Source: Triticum aestivum (lineage: Eukaryota > Streptophyta > Magnoliopsida > Poales > Poaceae). Taken from it: 64,000 nt of DNA. The stretch covers positions 410,070,968 through 410,134,967 of the forward strand of contig NC_057811.1 in NCBI RefSeq assembly GCF_018294505.1, read 5' to 3'. Below the pieces are notes generated by a model, which searched no databases, was not told the origin of the DNA, and worked only from the letters and a program-made list of their open reading frames with translations. Every line of letters begins with the position of its first letter. Within the stretch, counting starts at the first letter, position 1. Made by a program: the position numbers and the translations under genes. Positions 45,870-56,950 of the stretch are shown in pieces.

Positions 45870-46790
45870 TAATTTTTCTTCTTCCTACTCTGAAAGGTTA
45901 GCACTAATAATAACATGATATATCTTCTTTTCATCAAGATAAGCATATTTAGGAGTATCAGGTAATGGTTTAAGCTCAAACACGGGATCACCCTTGGGTG
46001 GAGGAGGATCCCGTAGAATTTCAACAGGCAAGTTGTGTTTCAATATAGGTCCCTATTTAAAGAATACTTCATCTATTTCCCTTCTTTCATTCATGAACTT
46101 ATCATTTTCATGGTCAAGCGAGTATTGTTCTAAAGGATCATTGGGAGGCACGGCAATAGAAGCAAGACCAATAATTTCATCTTTACTAGGCAATTCTTTA
46201 TCATGGGGTTGTCTACGAAATTTAGCAACATTAAAATCATGAGACATATCCCCTAAACCAACAGTAACAATATCATTTTCATAGTCTATCTTAGCATTAA
46301 CAGTATTCAAGAAGGGTCTACCAAATATAATGGGACGAAAGTCATCTTGTGGGGAACCAAGAACAAGAAAATCAGTAGGATATTTAACTTTCCCACACAA
46401 GACTTCAACATCTCTAACAATTCCAATTGGTGAAATAGTATCTCTATTGGCAAGCTTAATTGTAACATCAATATCTTCTATCTCAGTAGGTGCAATATCA
46501 TGCATAATTTCGTTGTATAAGGAATGAGGTATTGCACTCGCACTAGCACCCATATCACATAAGCCATGATAACAATGATCTCCTATTTTAACAGAAACAA
46601 CAGGCATGCCTACAACAGGTCTATGTTTCTTTTTAGCATCGGGTCTAGCAATTCTAGCAGCTTCATCACAGAAGTAAATAACATGCCCATCAATATTACC
46701 GACCAAGAGATCTTTAACCATAGCAATACTAGGTTCAACTTTAATTTGCTCAGGGGGTGTAGGTGTTCTAGCATTACTCTTACGAACCAC
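45870..46790 (-). pseudogene. Protease region of RLG-C
   Basis: The active-site segment is HGLCDMGASASAIPHSLY (about 46510-46565), with Asp-Met-Gly in place of Asp-Ser/Thr-Gly, followed by IIFGRPFLNTVNAKIDYEN. Stops at 46053-46055 and near 45888 separate it from RT, in the same frame. The preceding Pro/Lys-rich stretch links to gag. Confidence 0.8.
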
Positions 46791-47780
46791 GGTTGAAGCT
46801 TTAGCATGATCCTTTATTCTTACAGGGAAGGGCGGTTTCTCAATATAAGTGGTAGGGACAATAGGATCAACGTTATAAGTAATAGTCTTTTCTTCAACTT
46901 TAATAGGTTATACTACTTTTACTTCAATGGGAGGATGATATTTAAACCACTTCTCCTTAGGGAGATCAACATGAGTAGCAAATGATTCACAGAAAGAAGC
47001 TACTATCTCAGAGTCAAGTCCATATTTAGTGCTAAATTCACGAAAAGCATCGGTATCCATAAAAGATTTAACACAATCAAACTTAGGTGTTATACCTAAC
47101 TCCTTACCTTCGCCAAGTTCCCAATCTTCAGAGTTTTGTTTAATTCTTTCCAATAAATCCTATTTGAATTCAATAGTCTTCATCATAAAAGAACCAGTAC
47201 AAGAAGTATCGAGCATGGAGCGATTGTTGAGAGAAAGCCGAGCATAAAAATTTTCAATAATAATTTCTCTTGAGAGCTCATGATTGGGGCATGAATATTA
47301 CATTGGCTTAAGCCTCCCCCAAGCTTGAGTGATACTTAATCCTTCATGATACCAAAAATTATATATATAATTACGATCACGATGAACCAGATGCATATGA
47401 TAAAACTTCTGATGAAATTCCAATTTCAATCAGTTGTAGTTCCAAGATCCAATATCATCACATAGCCTGAACCAAGTCAATGCCTTTCCGTTCAAAGATA
47501 AAGGGAATACCTTCTTCTTGATAACATCCTTGGGCATACCTACAAGCTTAAATAATCCACAAACTTCATCCACATAGATTAGGTGCATATCGGGATGTTA
47601 TGTTCCATCTCCTGTAAAAGGATTAGCTAGCAGTTTCTCTATCATACCCGAAGGAATTTCAAAGTAAACATTTTTAGCAGGTTCAGTAGGATGAGGGGCA
47701 ACTCTTTGCTCTACTGGTCGGGGTGAAGATACCTCGAACAAGCCCCTCAAAGGATTATTTTCAATACTAACATGTGACAT
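46791..47780 (-). pseudogene. gag of RLG-C, heavily decayed
   Basis: The frame gives IPSGMIEKLLANPFTGDGT at its start (47580-47650), then KKVFPLSLKGKALTWF (about 47490-47530) and YHMHLVHRDRNYI in the gag core, with at least four in-frame stops. The last open piece (46908-47153) carries KYGLDSEIVASFCESFATH. The pattern is that of a Ty3/gypsy gag. Confidence 0.7.
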
Positions 47781-47871
47781 TAAATTTCAGCACACTATAT
47801 AAATTTTTCCTTACCAAATTCCACCTACCAAAGGCGCTTCACTCCCCGGCAATGGTGCTAGAAAAGAGTCT

Positions 47872-49384
47872 TGATGACCCACAAGTATTGGGGATCTATC
47901 ATATTCCTTTTGATAAGTAAGAGTGTCGAACCCAACGAGGAGCAGAAGGAAATGACAAGCAGTTTTCAGTAAGGTATTCTCTCTAAGCATTGAAATTATC
48001 GGTAACAAATAGTTTTGTGATAAGGTAATTCGTAACGGGTAACAAGTAACAAAAGTAAACAAGGTGCAGAAAGGTGGCCCAATCCTTTTTGTAGCAAAGG
48101 ACAAGCCTGGACAAACTCTTATATAAAGGAAAGCGCTTCCGAGGACACATGGGAATTATCGTCAGGCTAGTTTTCATCATGCTCATATGATTCGCGTTCG
48201 TTACTTTGATAATTTGATATGTGGGTGGACCGGTGCTTGGGTACTGCCCTTCCATGGACAAGAATCCCAATTATGATTAACCCCTCTCGCAAGCATCCAC
48301 AACTACGAAAGAAGAATTAAGGTAAACCTAACCATAGCATGAAACATATGGATCCAAATCAGCCCCTTATGAAGCAACGCATAAACTAGGGTTTAAGCTA
48401 CTGTCACTCTAGCAACCCATCATCTAGTTTTTACTTCCCAATGCCTTCCCCTAGGCCCAAACAATGATGAAGTGTCATGTAGTCGACGTTCACATAACAC
48501 CACTAGAGGAAAGACAACATACATCTCATCAAAATATCGAACGAATACCAAATTCACATGACTACTTATAAGAAGACTTCTCCCATGTCCTCAGGAACAA
48601 ATGTAATTACTCAGAAATCATATTCATGTTCATAATTAGAGGGGTATTAATGTGCATAAAGGATCTGAACGTATAATCTTCCACCGAATGAACCAACTAG
48701 CATCAACTACAAGGAGTAATCAGCACTACTACCAACCCACAGGTACCAATCTGAGGTTTTGAGACAAAGATCGGATACAAGAGATGACCTAGGGCTTGAG
48801 AGGAGATGGTGCTGGTGAAGATGTTGATGGAGATTAACCCCCTCCCGATGAGAGGATCGATGGTGATGATGATGGTGACGATTTCCCCCACCCGGAGGGA
48901 TGTTTCCCAAGCAGAACAGCTCCACCGGAGCCCAAGAATGGTCCCGCCTCGAGACGGTGGCGCTTCATCCCGAAAGCTTCCTTCTGATTTTTTTCGAGGG
49001 CAAAAGACACTTTATACCAGAAGATGGGCATCGGGGGGCTTCCAGGTGGCCCACGAGGCAGGGGGCACACCCAGGGGGGTAGGGCGTGCCCTCCACCCTC
49101 GTGGATAGTGGGTGGACCCCTTCTGGTGCTTTCTTCGGCCAATATTTTAAATATATTCCAAAACTGACTTTCGTGGAATTTCAGGACTTTTGGAGTTGTG
49201 CATAATAGGTCTCTAATATTTGCTCCTTTTCCAGGCCAGAATTCCAACTGCCGGCATTCTCCCTCTTCATGTAAACCTTGTAAAATAAGAGAGAAAAGGC
49301 ATAAGTATTGTGACATAATGTGTAATAACAGCCCATAATGCAATAAATATCAATATAAAAGCATGATGCAAAATGGACATATCA
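47872..49384 (-). repeat. 5' LTR of RLG-C
   Basis: Plus strand TGATGACCCACAAG...ATGGACATATCA, 1513 bp. The adjacent primer site on the minus strand reads TAGCACCATTGCCGGGGAG. It looks like a tRNA-Asp-type site with several transitions. Confidence 0.92.
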
Positions 49385-51622
49385 CGTAGCACCAACGATT
49401 TTGCACGGGCCCCCTCAATCTTGCCTCGGTTGGGAGATGCAAAATCAAGTGCTACATTGGATTAAAGAAGCCCGGCGGAAAGATCTTCCCTAACATGCAG
49501 ATCAACTCCGGCGCCAACTCTTCCATTTCTTCTAGTAGGCCAGGCGATAGTTCTTTCGCACAAAGAACATGGAAGAAATAACTCAACTCTGCCAGTACTA
49601 GCCATTCATCCTCACGGATGAAGCCACACAACATCACCGACATTACCTGCTCAATCCATATATGCCAATAATGACTCTTGAGACCAAATATCTTCAATTT
49701 ATCAAGACTCACTCCCCTCTTTAGATTCGCTGCATACCCATCGGGGAACATCAACTGCATTTTCACCCACAAGATAATTTCCCTCATAGCTGGCCTTCCA
49801 AGATTGAACCATGCCTTTGGCTTTGTCCAGCTCTGCATTCCTTTTTGTGGTTGCATGGTTTGTAATGGTCTATGACATAGCGGCTCCTGATCGACTCTAG
49901 CCTTGGTATTATCCTTTGAGTTCCCATCTATGCCAAACAATGTACCAAAAAGTTCCTCGGCGATATTCTTCTCAGTGTGCATCACATCGATGTTGTGTGG
50001 GCAAAGGAGGTCTTTGAAGTAAGGCAGATCCCACAAGCATGTCTTGTGAGTCCAGGCGTGTACCGAATTATACCCCTTGAAATATCCTGGACACTCTGGA
50101 TCTGGCTCAAGAGCGTTTAACTGGTCCAGGATCTCTTGGCCTATCAACGGAGGTGGTGCAGAGTTTTTCACAACTCTACCTTTGATGAAGTTCTGCTTGT
50201 CTTTCCTGAACTTATGGCGAGGATCGAGGAACTGCCTATGCAAGTCGGAGCAAGAAAACTTGCGACCGGCCTAAAGCCAACAAAACTGAAGAGCTCCCTT
50301 GCATGTGGGGCACGGGAACCTTCCATGCACACACCAGCCAACGAATAGCGCATACGCCGGTAAGCCATGCGTCGAGTACATGTACCAGACACACATTATG
50401 AAGTTTCGTTTGCTAAATGCATCGTATGTCTTGAACCCATTATCCCATACTTCTTGCAATTCGTCCTTCAGTGGCTGCATATACACATTCATATTCTTCC
50501 CCGGATAGTTGGGCCCTGGAATTATCAACGTCAGGAAAATGTTCATTCTTTGCATAATCTGTCCAGCGGGGATATTGAGTGGAATGACAAATACGGGCCA
50601 ACAACTGTATTGGGCTGCCGTCAGACCAAACACACTGAACCCATCCGTGCTGATGGCGACTCGAGGATGCCTCGAATCTGCCGCTTTGTCATCATGTAAT
50701 GCATCGAAGCGCTTCCACGCTTCACCGCCCGATGTGTGCACCATCATCAGCTTCCCATCTGCATCTAGTTGGGTTCTTGTGCCCGTTTTGTGCCATGTCA
50801 TCTATCTGGTCGTCTCTTCGACCATGAAAAGACGTTGAAGTCTTGGTACGATTGGGATATACCGAAGAACATTAACGGGGATTTTGGTCTTCCCATCTGC
50901 GCCTTCTCACCCATACCGTTGTCTACCACAATATACCTGGATGACTTGCAAATGGGACAATAGTTCCAGTCTGCATACTGAAGCCTAAATAAGGCACATC
51001 CTTTCTCACAGGCATGTATCTTCTCATAGGGCATCTTAAGAGCACAGAGGATTTTGTCTGACTGGTACAGGTTTGCAGGTAGTACATGGCCTTTGGGTAG
51101 AAAACGTCCAAATACTGTCATCATCGTGTTGTAGCATTCTCTGCCCAAGTTGAATTGAGCCTTTAGAGCCATTATTTGTGAGATGGAATCTAGCTGACAA
51201 AGCTTAGTGTGCTCGTGGAGAGGATGTTTTGAAGGCTCCAACATTTCATTGAAGACCTTTGCAGATTCTTCCATCTCATCGTGCGAGTCCCGAGCATCGT
51301 CAAAGTCTTGCACCATGTCTTCCAACCCGGTACCATGCTCGTCGGTGCGACGACGAAGCACCTCAGCTCTGGCACGTTGGGCAGACTCACCATGAAATGT
51401 CCACACCGTATAACCTGGCGTAAAACCCCTCTTCTGCAGGTGTTTGCCCATTTCATCCTTTGTCCTCTTGTGCCAATTGTCGCACCCGGCACAGGGGCAC
51501 CAGGTTGTCCTCTGGCCATTTGCAAATGCGGCTCTCAGAAACCCCTTGGTTTTTGTTAACCATTCAATGGTCATGTCTTTCTGACTAGTGTGACCGGTGG
51601 ACATCCATGCATGATCACTCAT
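49385..51622 (-). pseudogene. TNP2-like CACTA transposase of DTC-2, N-terminal and catalytic part
   Basis: The Met at 51622 starts MSDHAWMSTGH. The transposase-associated zinc-binding-like region follows (CPCAGCDNWHKR, KHLQKRGFTPGYTVWTFHGE). The TNP2 (Transposase_21) region has YCPICKSSRY, MTWHKTGT, HPRVAISTDGFSVFG, GPNYPGKNMNVYMQPL, PCPTCKGALQF, then KDLLCPHNIDVMHTEKNIAE and KIFPPGFFNPM. Breaks are a frame change at about 50800, TAG at 50271-50273 and TAG at 49452-49454; RLG-C then cuts it at 49385. In an active element this protein would cut at the CACTA ends. Confidence 0.9.
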
Positions 51623-51765
51623 CTTGCCTAGCTACTGGACACATAAGAAATATATATATAAATCAGCATGTATATATTCATCAGTTAATGGAGTTTCACT
51701 TTTATTACGTCCATGCAACCTAGACGCTAATAGGTAAAGATAGGTCCTAATCCCACCTAAATTTG

Positions 51766-51956
51766 TAGATTGGGTTCTTTTTCCCATGCTCTACTCCGGA
51801 TCCGATGCAAAATTTCGGCAGCACCTCCCCGCTGTTCTCCTGATACACATCTCGGCAATAAGCAGAGAGGATGTGTACCCGGAGAACAACAGGGAGGCAC
51901 TGACGAACTTTTGCATCGGATCCGGAGCAGAGCATATCGGAAAACGAACCCAATCT
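51766..51956. repeat. Inverted repeat with about 90-bp arms
   Basis: Arm 51766-51853 starts agattgggttc and contains ctccggatccgatgcaaaat. It pairs with 51862-51956, which contains ttttgcatcggatccggagc and ends gaacccaatct. The spacer is under 10 bp. Some mismatches are visible. It would fold into one long stem. Confidence 0.9.
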
Positions 51957-52311
51957 ACACATGCTCGGGCTGTCCATGGACAAAGTTGGACAAGTCGAAA
52001 GAATCACGGTTATAAATATGCAAATGCATGCATATTTATAGATGTAACCCTTTCGAACGGGAGACGCATAGTGGTCACGCATACTGATGATTGAAGACAC
52101 CTATAGCTAGCAAGTTTAATCGGCACGAAGACCGGAACAGAGCAAATGAAGGGGGGAGGGGATGTCATTTATGCTCACCCACGAACGCAGGGGCGGAGCT
52201 TGTCGAACACTAGACCCTCGATGCGACAAAAAACTCCACATTTAAATCGAAAGATGAGTAACATAGCAATATTGTCATTTCCGTCAACCTAACTAAATAT
52301 TTACAACAGGA

Positions 52312-52795
52312 TGAGCGGGTTAGGGGGTTCCTCGGCGTCGATGGAACCCTAAATATCAAGTATCATCGGTGCGAGATACATGTGGCGGTCGGCGTTGAAC
52401 ACTAGATCCACGTCCCACAAGTAAGTCGACGCCTGGCGTCCCGCAGCAATAGTTCTGGGGGCCGATGATGGTCAAACACCTTGGCGAATTTGTCTGGCAG
52501 CCTCTACAATGAGGATTAACGCCAAGTTTTGAAACTTCAAACAACCAAACCGACTTGAGTCAGTTTGGGTGTTTCAAGTTTCAACACTTGGCTTTTAATC
52601 GTCATCGCAGAAGATGCAAGACAAATTCGCATAGGTGTTCGACTGCCATGAGAATTGTTGCTGCTGGACGCCGGACGCCGGCGTCACTTGTGGGACGTGG
52701 ATTTAGTGTTCGACACCGATGGCCACATGTATCTCGCACCGACAATACTTGCTATTCAGGGTTCCATCGACGTCGAGGAACAACCTAACCCGCTC
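52312..52795. repeat. Large inverted repeat with about 225-bp arms
   Basis: The left arm starts gagcgggttagggggttcctc and the right arm ends gaggaacaacctaacccgctc. Internal matched blocks include cgagatacatgtggc / gccacatgtatctcg and ccacgtcccacaagt / acttgtgggacgtgg. The centre lies near 52550. Both arms carry the GCGTCGA/accctaa-type core found as a tandem repeat in DTC-1. Confidence 0.88.
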
Positions 52796-53335
52796 GTCCC
52801 CGGGCGCCCTCTGGTATGACGACGCACAGTCGACGGGTCAGCACGCAGACCGGGGGATTCTCGGCATGGGCGACGGCGTCAGGACCGGCAGGACCCACTG
52901 GCTCCACCATCCATCCCCTCGGCAACCGGCGATCCACGACCCTCTTCCTTTTTTCCTTTTTCCTCTTCTTCTACTTATTCTTCTTTTTTTCAACATTCTT
53001 CTTCTTCTAATTATCTAAACCTAAACCTAGCACTAACCAAAACCTACCACTAACCTAAACCTATTAATAACACCTAAACCTAAACAGCAAAGAACAGTAA
53101 AAAAACTCACCTTGGCTCCGGCGGCGGTGGAGGATGCGGCGAGCGGCATGAGCGTTGGGGCGGGGGGCGGGCCGGCAGGGCAGGGCAGCGGGGCGCGGCG
53201 GCGGGGCAGGGCGCCGTGGCGCCCTGGGGGTCAGGGGCGGCATGGCAGCTCGGGCACGGGGGCGGCGACGCGGGGGAGGTGAGGTGAGTGAGAGAGGGGT
53301 GGGGAGCGGTCGTTGTCCGCTTTTGTGATAGGTCA

Positions 53336-53715
53336 CAGCTATTTGCCGTCTGCTAGCAGATGACAAAGAGCCTAGCTAGTGGGGTGGGGCCGGGGGGAAA
53401 CGGCCGTTAGGTTTTCCACTTTCTTGGTCGTCTGCTAGCCGACGGCAAAGAAGCTTTGCCATCTGCTAGCAGACGGCAAAGAAAGTGGCCATTAGGTGGT
53501 TCTCGTTGGTGGGCCACCCTCCCTCTTTGCTGTCTGCTAACGGACGACAAATCTTCTATGCCGTCTGCTAGAAGACGGCAAAAAGCTGGCTAACGGCAAA
53601 CATGATCTTTGCCATCAGCTCTTTCTTTGCCGTCAGTTTTCTGTAAGCTGATGGCAAAGACCTTCTTTGCCGTCAGCTAGCAGATGACAAAGAGCTGGCT
53701 GACGGCAAAGATCCT
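53336..53715. repeat. Right subterminal array of DTC-2
   Basis: More than ten copies of TTTGCCGTCTGCTAGCAGAC-like palindromes and half-sites lie at 20-50 bp intervals, mirroring the left array. Confidence 0.9.
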
Positions 53716-53728
53716 GATTCCAGTAGTG

Positions 53729-53850
53729 AAATGTCCATGCTACGAAAGAAAAGAATATGTGATGAACATGTTAGATAGCATTCCACATCAAAAATTCTGT
53801 TTTTATCATTTACCTACTCGAGGATGAGCAGGAATTAAGCTTGGGGATGC
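53729..53850 (+). other. End of the RLG-B interior with polypurine tract
   Basis: After the AAA duplication of DTC-2, the RLG-B interior ends in gaggatgagcaggaatt and aagcttggggatgc, next to the 3' LTR. About 80 bp are nearly identical to the end of the RLG-A interior. Confidence 0.85.
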
Positions 53851-55371
53851 TGATACGTCTCCAATGTATCTATAATTTTTTATTGTTCCATGCTGTTATA
53901 TTATCAATCTTGGATGTTTTATATTCATTTACTAGCAACTTTACATCATTTTTTGGACTAACCTATTGACATAGTGCCCAGTGCCAGTTGCTGTTTTTTG
54001 CTTGTTTTTTACTTCGCAGAATACCAATACCGAACGAAGTCCAAATACAACGAAATTTTTTGGAGATTTTTTCTACCCAAAAGACACCCAGGAGGCCCAA
54101 GAAGTGCACTAGAGGGGGCCTGTGGGGCCCACCAGGCACCAGGGCGCACCAGGGCCCCCAGGCACGCTCTGGTGGGTAGTGGAGCCCACAGGCACCCCCT
54201 CCACCGACCTATGTCTCTATAAATATTCTAAAATCCCAAAAACCCTAGGGGAGTCGACGAAACACAATTCCAGCCACCGCAAGTTCCAGAACCACGAGAT
54301 CCAATCTAGAGGCCTTTTCCGGCACTCTGCCGTTGGGTCAACGATCACGGAGGGGTTCTTCATCATTACCCTTGCCACTCCGATGATGCATGAGTAGTTT
54401 ACCACAGACCTACATGTCCGTAGGTAGTAGCTAGATGGCTTCTTCTCTCTTTTTGATCTTCAATAAAATGTTCTCCTCGATACTCTTGGACATCTATTTG
54501 GTGTAATGACTTTTTGTGGTGTGTTTGTTGGGATCCAATGAATTGTGAGTTTATGATCATATCAACCCATGAATATTATTTTTGAGTCTTCTCTGAACTC
54601 TTTTATGCATGATCTTTATAGCCTTGTATTTCTTCTCCCAAACTTTGGTTTTGTTTGGCCAACTAGATTGATTTTTCTTGCAATGGGAAAAGGTGCTTTC
54701 TGATGGGTTCGATCTTGCGGTGCTCAATCTCAGTGACAGAAGGAGACATGACACGCATGTATCATTGCTATTATGGATAAGAAGAGGGGATCTATTCCTA
54801 CATGAATAGGTCTTGTCTACATCTGTCATCGTTCTTATTGCATTACTCCGTTTTTCCATGAACTTAATACACTAGATGCATCTTGGATAGCGGTCGATAT
54901 ACTAATCTTGGACGTGATGCCTATATACATGATCATTGCCTTGGATATCGTCATAATTATTTGCTTTGTCAATTGCCCAACAGTAATTTGTTTACCCACC
55001 GTATGCTATATTCTCGAGAGAAGCCTCTAGTGAAATCTACGGCCCCCGGGTCTATTTCCTATCATATCAAAACACAAAAATACCTTGCTGCAGTTTTTCT
55101 TTATTTATTTTATTTTGTGTTTTTGCAAGATCTATTTATCAAATCTCATACAATTTAACCTTTCTCAATACCGAGGAGGGATTGACAACCCCTCTTACGT
55201 GTTGGGTTGCAAGTTCTTGTTAGTTGTGGGCATGTGTTTTTTACATAGTGTTGCTTGGTTATCCTACTAGATTGATAACTTTGGTTTCATAACTGAGGGA
55301 AATACTTACCTTTGCTGTGTTGCATCATCCTCTCCTCTTCTGGGAAATACCAACACAGATACAAGCAATTA
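53851..55371 (+). repeat. 3' LTR of RLG-B
   Basis: Starts TGATACGTCTCCAATG, and a TATAAATA box lies near 54220. It is uninterrupted, so it shows where RLG-T entered the 5' LTR (equivalent to about 55012-55018). The end is set at 55371 because GTGGC at 55372 matches the left flank GTGGT and restores the host frame. Confidence 0.85.
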
Positions 55372-55736
55372 GTGGCCGCCGGGGAAGCTGACGACGATGA
55401 TTGGCCGCAACCTTTCAATCAGCGGGCTAGAGTATTCTGGTATGTCGCGAACGTCGGCTATGACATCGAGGTCGTCAACAGCGATGGCTGGACGCGGGCT
55501 ATGTCACAGGTTAAGTTGCCCACCCCCAACCCCTCGGGTTTGACCGCCATCGATCTCATCGATGGCTCTGTCGCTGATCTCATCTGGCTCGTTGTCAAAA
55601 ATTTGCCATCCTTCATCGCCATGGAGCCCCTTTTGTCATTTCTGAAGGACACATTCTGCGACGATGGCTTGGGATCCTCAGCTACCAAGTCAGACCTCAT
55701 CGATGGCGACCACGAGGAGGAGCCCATCCGTGGCAG
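55372..55736 (+). pseudogene. Host gene, third island: remainder of exon 1
   Basis: In frame with 18721-18872 across RLG-B. The sequence begins VAAGEADDDDWPQPFNQRAR and continues VFWYVANVGYDIEVVNSDGW and LIWLVVKNLPSFIAMEPLLS. It ends in an acidic stretch (LIDGDHEEEPIRG) at a good donor site, CAG|gtgagg, at 55737. Without splicing the frame stops at 55738-55740. I do not recognise the domain. Neutral codon content and no stops suggest it was coding until interrupted. Confidence 0.65.
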
Positions 55737-56950
55737 GTGAGGAAACCCATGATTTTTCTGTCGTGCCTCTTCACAGGGGGAATCCCATGATTTTTTTTGT
55801 CGAACCCCTTTTTGTAGTGAGAATATGTCCAGTTTTTATTGCTATGTTTGGTTGTTTGCATGATGCCTTGTTTATTTCAGTTATTCACAATGTGATGCTC
55901 TATATGTCCAACTATTTACTGTGCAGTACAATTTCATCAATGCCAGTTCAATGACCATATTTGTTTCTGTTAAGCCTGGTGTAGGTAATACGCCCCCTCT
56001 TTTGTCACATTGTGATGTTCAAATATACAATTTGATGTTTAAGCACAAGCTACGTTATATGCAATTTCAACAATACCACTATGAATGACTATATTTGCTT
56101 GCTGTTAAGCCTGTTGTAGTGAGCATATGCCTTTTTTAACAGTTTTTGGTTGTTCGGTTGTTTGTAGTTAGCATATGTCCTATTTCAATTGCTATCTTTG
56201 CTTGTTCGTAGTATGCCTTCTTTATTTTAGTTATTCACAATGTGATGTTCTATGTGTGCAAGTATGAACTGTGCTGTTCAATTTCATCAATACCAGTTTC
56301 AACAATACCGTTATGAATGACGATATTTGGTTGTTGTTAAGCATGTTGTAGTTAACATGCCTTTCCATTTTGATTTAACAATAACTAGTGTACTTAGACT
56401 GCACCATACCAGTTTGAATGACTATGTTTGCTTGTTTCTAAATGTTAGGCCTTTTGCAGTTAACACTCCTTTCCATTTCTTGTTGCAGTTAAGTAGTTAA
56501 TCGGCCGATATTTGTAAAATGTAATAAACTCCCTCTGCCAACATCATTGTGCATTTGCTGTTTAGCTTCTAATATTACCTTGGGGCTTTTAGGTACATAT
56601 GTCATTGGCAAAGATCCGCGCTTCGTCCCTATCTGCGTATGGTGCAATGCGATACTGAAGAACCATCATCAAGTCGGGAAACTAATAAAGATTCTATGTA
56701 AAATGGGTCAAATGATGCCAATTAAACTACTCCCTCCGTCCAAAAATAAGTGTCTCAATCTTAGTACAACTTTGTACTAGAGTTAGTACAAAGTTGAGAC
56801 ACTTATTTTGGGACGGAGGGATTATTTGTTTACACTTTATCCAAGGTAACAGTGAACTGCAGGATGGTAAGTAGGAACTCTACAGCCTTCATTTTACTGC
56901 CCATAATGGGTTGTGTTAGATAACAATGTCTAAATCTTTTTCCTTTGCAG
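55737..56950 (+). other. Introns and tentative middle exon of the host gene
   Basis: 55737-56592 is T-rich and intron-like, with degenerate internal repeats (tatttgcttgttgttaagcctgttgtagt, three times). A tentative exon at 56593-56697 lies between ttttag and gtaaaa. In the phase left by exon 1 it is open until its donor region, but its exit phase does not match the last exon directly. A microexon-like GATG flanked by ctgcag and gtaagt lies near 56863-56866 and would correct the phase; this is speculative. A Stowaway MITE occupies 56730-56822. Confidence 0.35.
56730..56822. mobile_element. Stowaway-type MITE in a host gene intron
   Basis: CTCCCTCCGTCCAAAAATAA at the left and the inverse ending GGGACGGAGGGA at the right, flanked by TA on both sides (56728-56729 and 56823-56824). 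Length is about 93 bp and almost entirely self-complementary. This is a Tc1/mariner-derived non-autonomous element. Confidence 0.93.

Larger units (their letters stand above)
40652..49384 (-). mobile_element. RLG-C: Ty3/gypsy retrotransposon without integrase, inserted in the DTC-2 transposase
   Basis: LTRs at 40652-42162 and 47872-49384 (the latter is 5' in element orientation). The flanks CGCAG (40647-40651) and CGTAG (49385-49389) are a 5-bp duplication with one transition. A polypurine tract (AAGCTTGGGGGAGT on the minus strand, at 42163-42176) and a decayed primer site are in place. The coding order is gag, protease, RT, RNase H; integrase is missing and a separate 138-aa ORF lies near the 3' LTR. 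RT motifs ([13 protein letters not shown]) resemble the Athila-like branch, from memory. Confidence 0.92.
51623..53335. other. Non-coding 5' region of DTC-2
   Basis: Upstream of the transposase on the minus strand. It is dominated by two large inverted repeats (51766-51956 and 52312-52795, listed separately), a CTT-rich tract (52945-53010), aacctaaaccta repeats (53016-53090) and a GC-rich block (53105-53290). No supported gene. Confidence 0.7.
37313..53728 (-). mobile_element. DTC-2: CACTA transposon with TNP2-like transposase, interrupted by RLG-C
   Basis: The left end is CACTACAGGAATCAGGAAC and the right end is the inverse of CACTACTGGAATCAGGATC. The 3-bp duplication AAA flanks it (37310-37312 and 53729-53731). 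Subterminal arrays of TTTGCCGTCTGC and its inverse fill both ends. The transposase and a small coiled-coil ORF are on the minus strand. RLG-C (40652-49384) is inserted in the transposase. Without RLG-C the element is about 7.7 kb. Confidence 0.94.
18873..55371 (+). mobile_element. RLG-B: LTR retrotransposon inflated to 36.5 kb by nested insertions
   Basis: The 5' LTR is 18873-20081 plus 33185 to about 33530, split by RLG-T. The 3' LTR is 53851-55371. The flanks are GTGGT (18868-18872) and GTGGC (55372-55376), a 5-bp duplication with one C/T difference. Internal coding is a gag/protease-like ORF only (33757-34909). The interior also carries DTC-2 (37313-53728), which holds RLG-C. Without the insertions the element is roughly 7 kb. 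The exact 3' terminus is uncertain by a few bases, because the last bases (caagcaatta) do not end in the expected CA. Confidence 0.88.

Noticed and set aside
55312..55371. Extending the host exon frame upstream into the LTR
   Set aside because: The first 20 codons are RLG-B LTR sequence. The host frame begins at the duplication at 55372.
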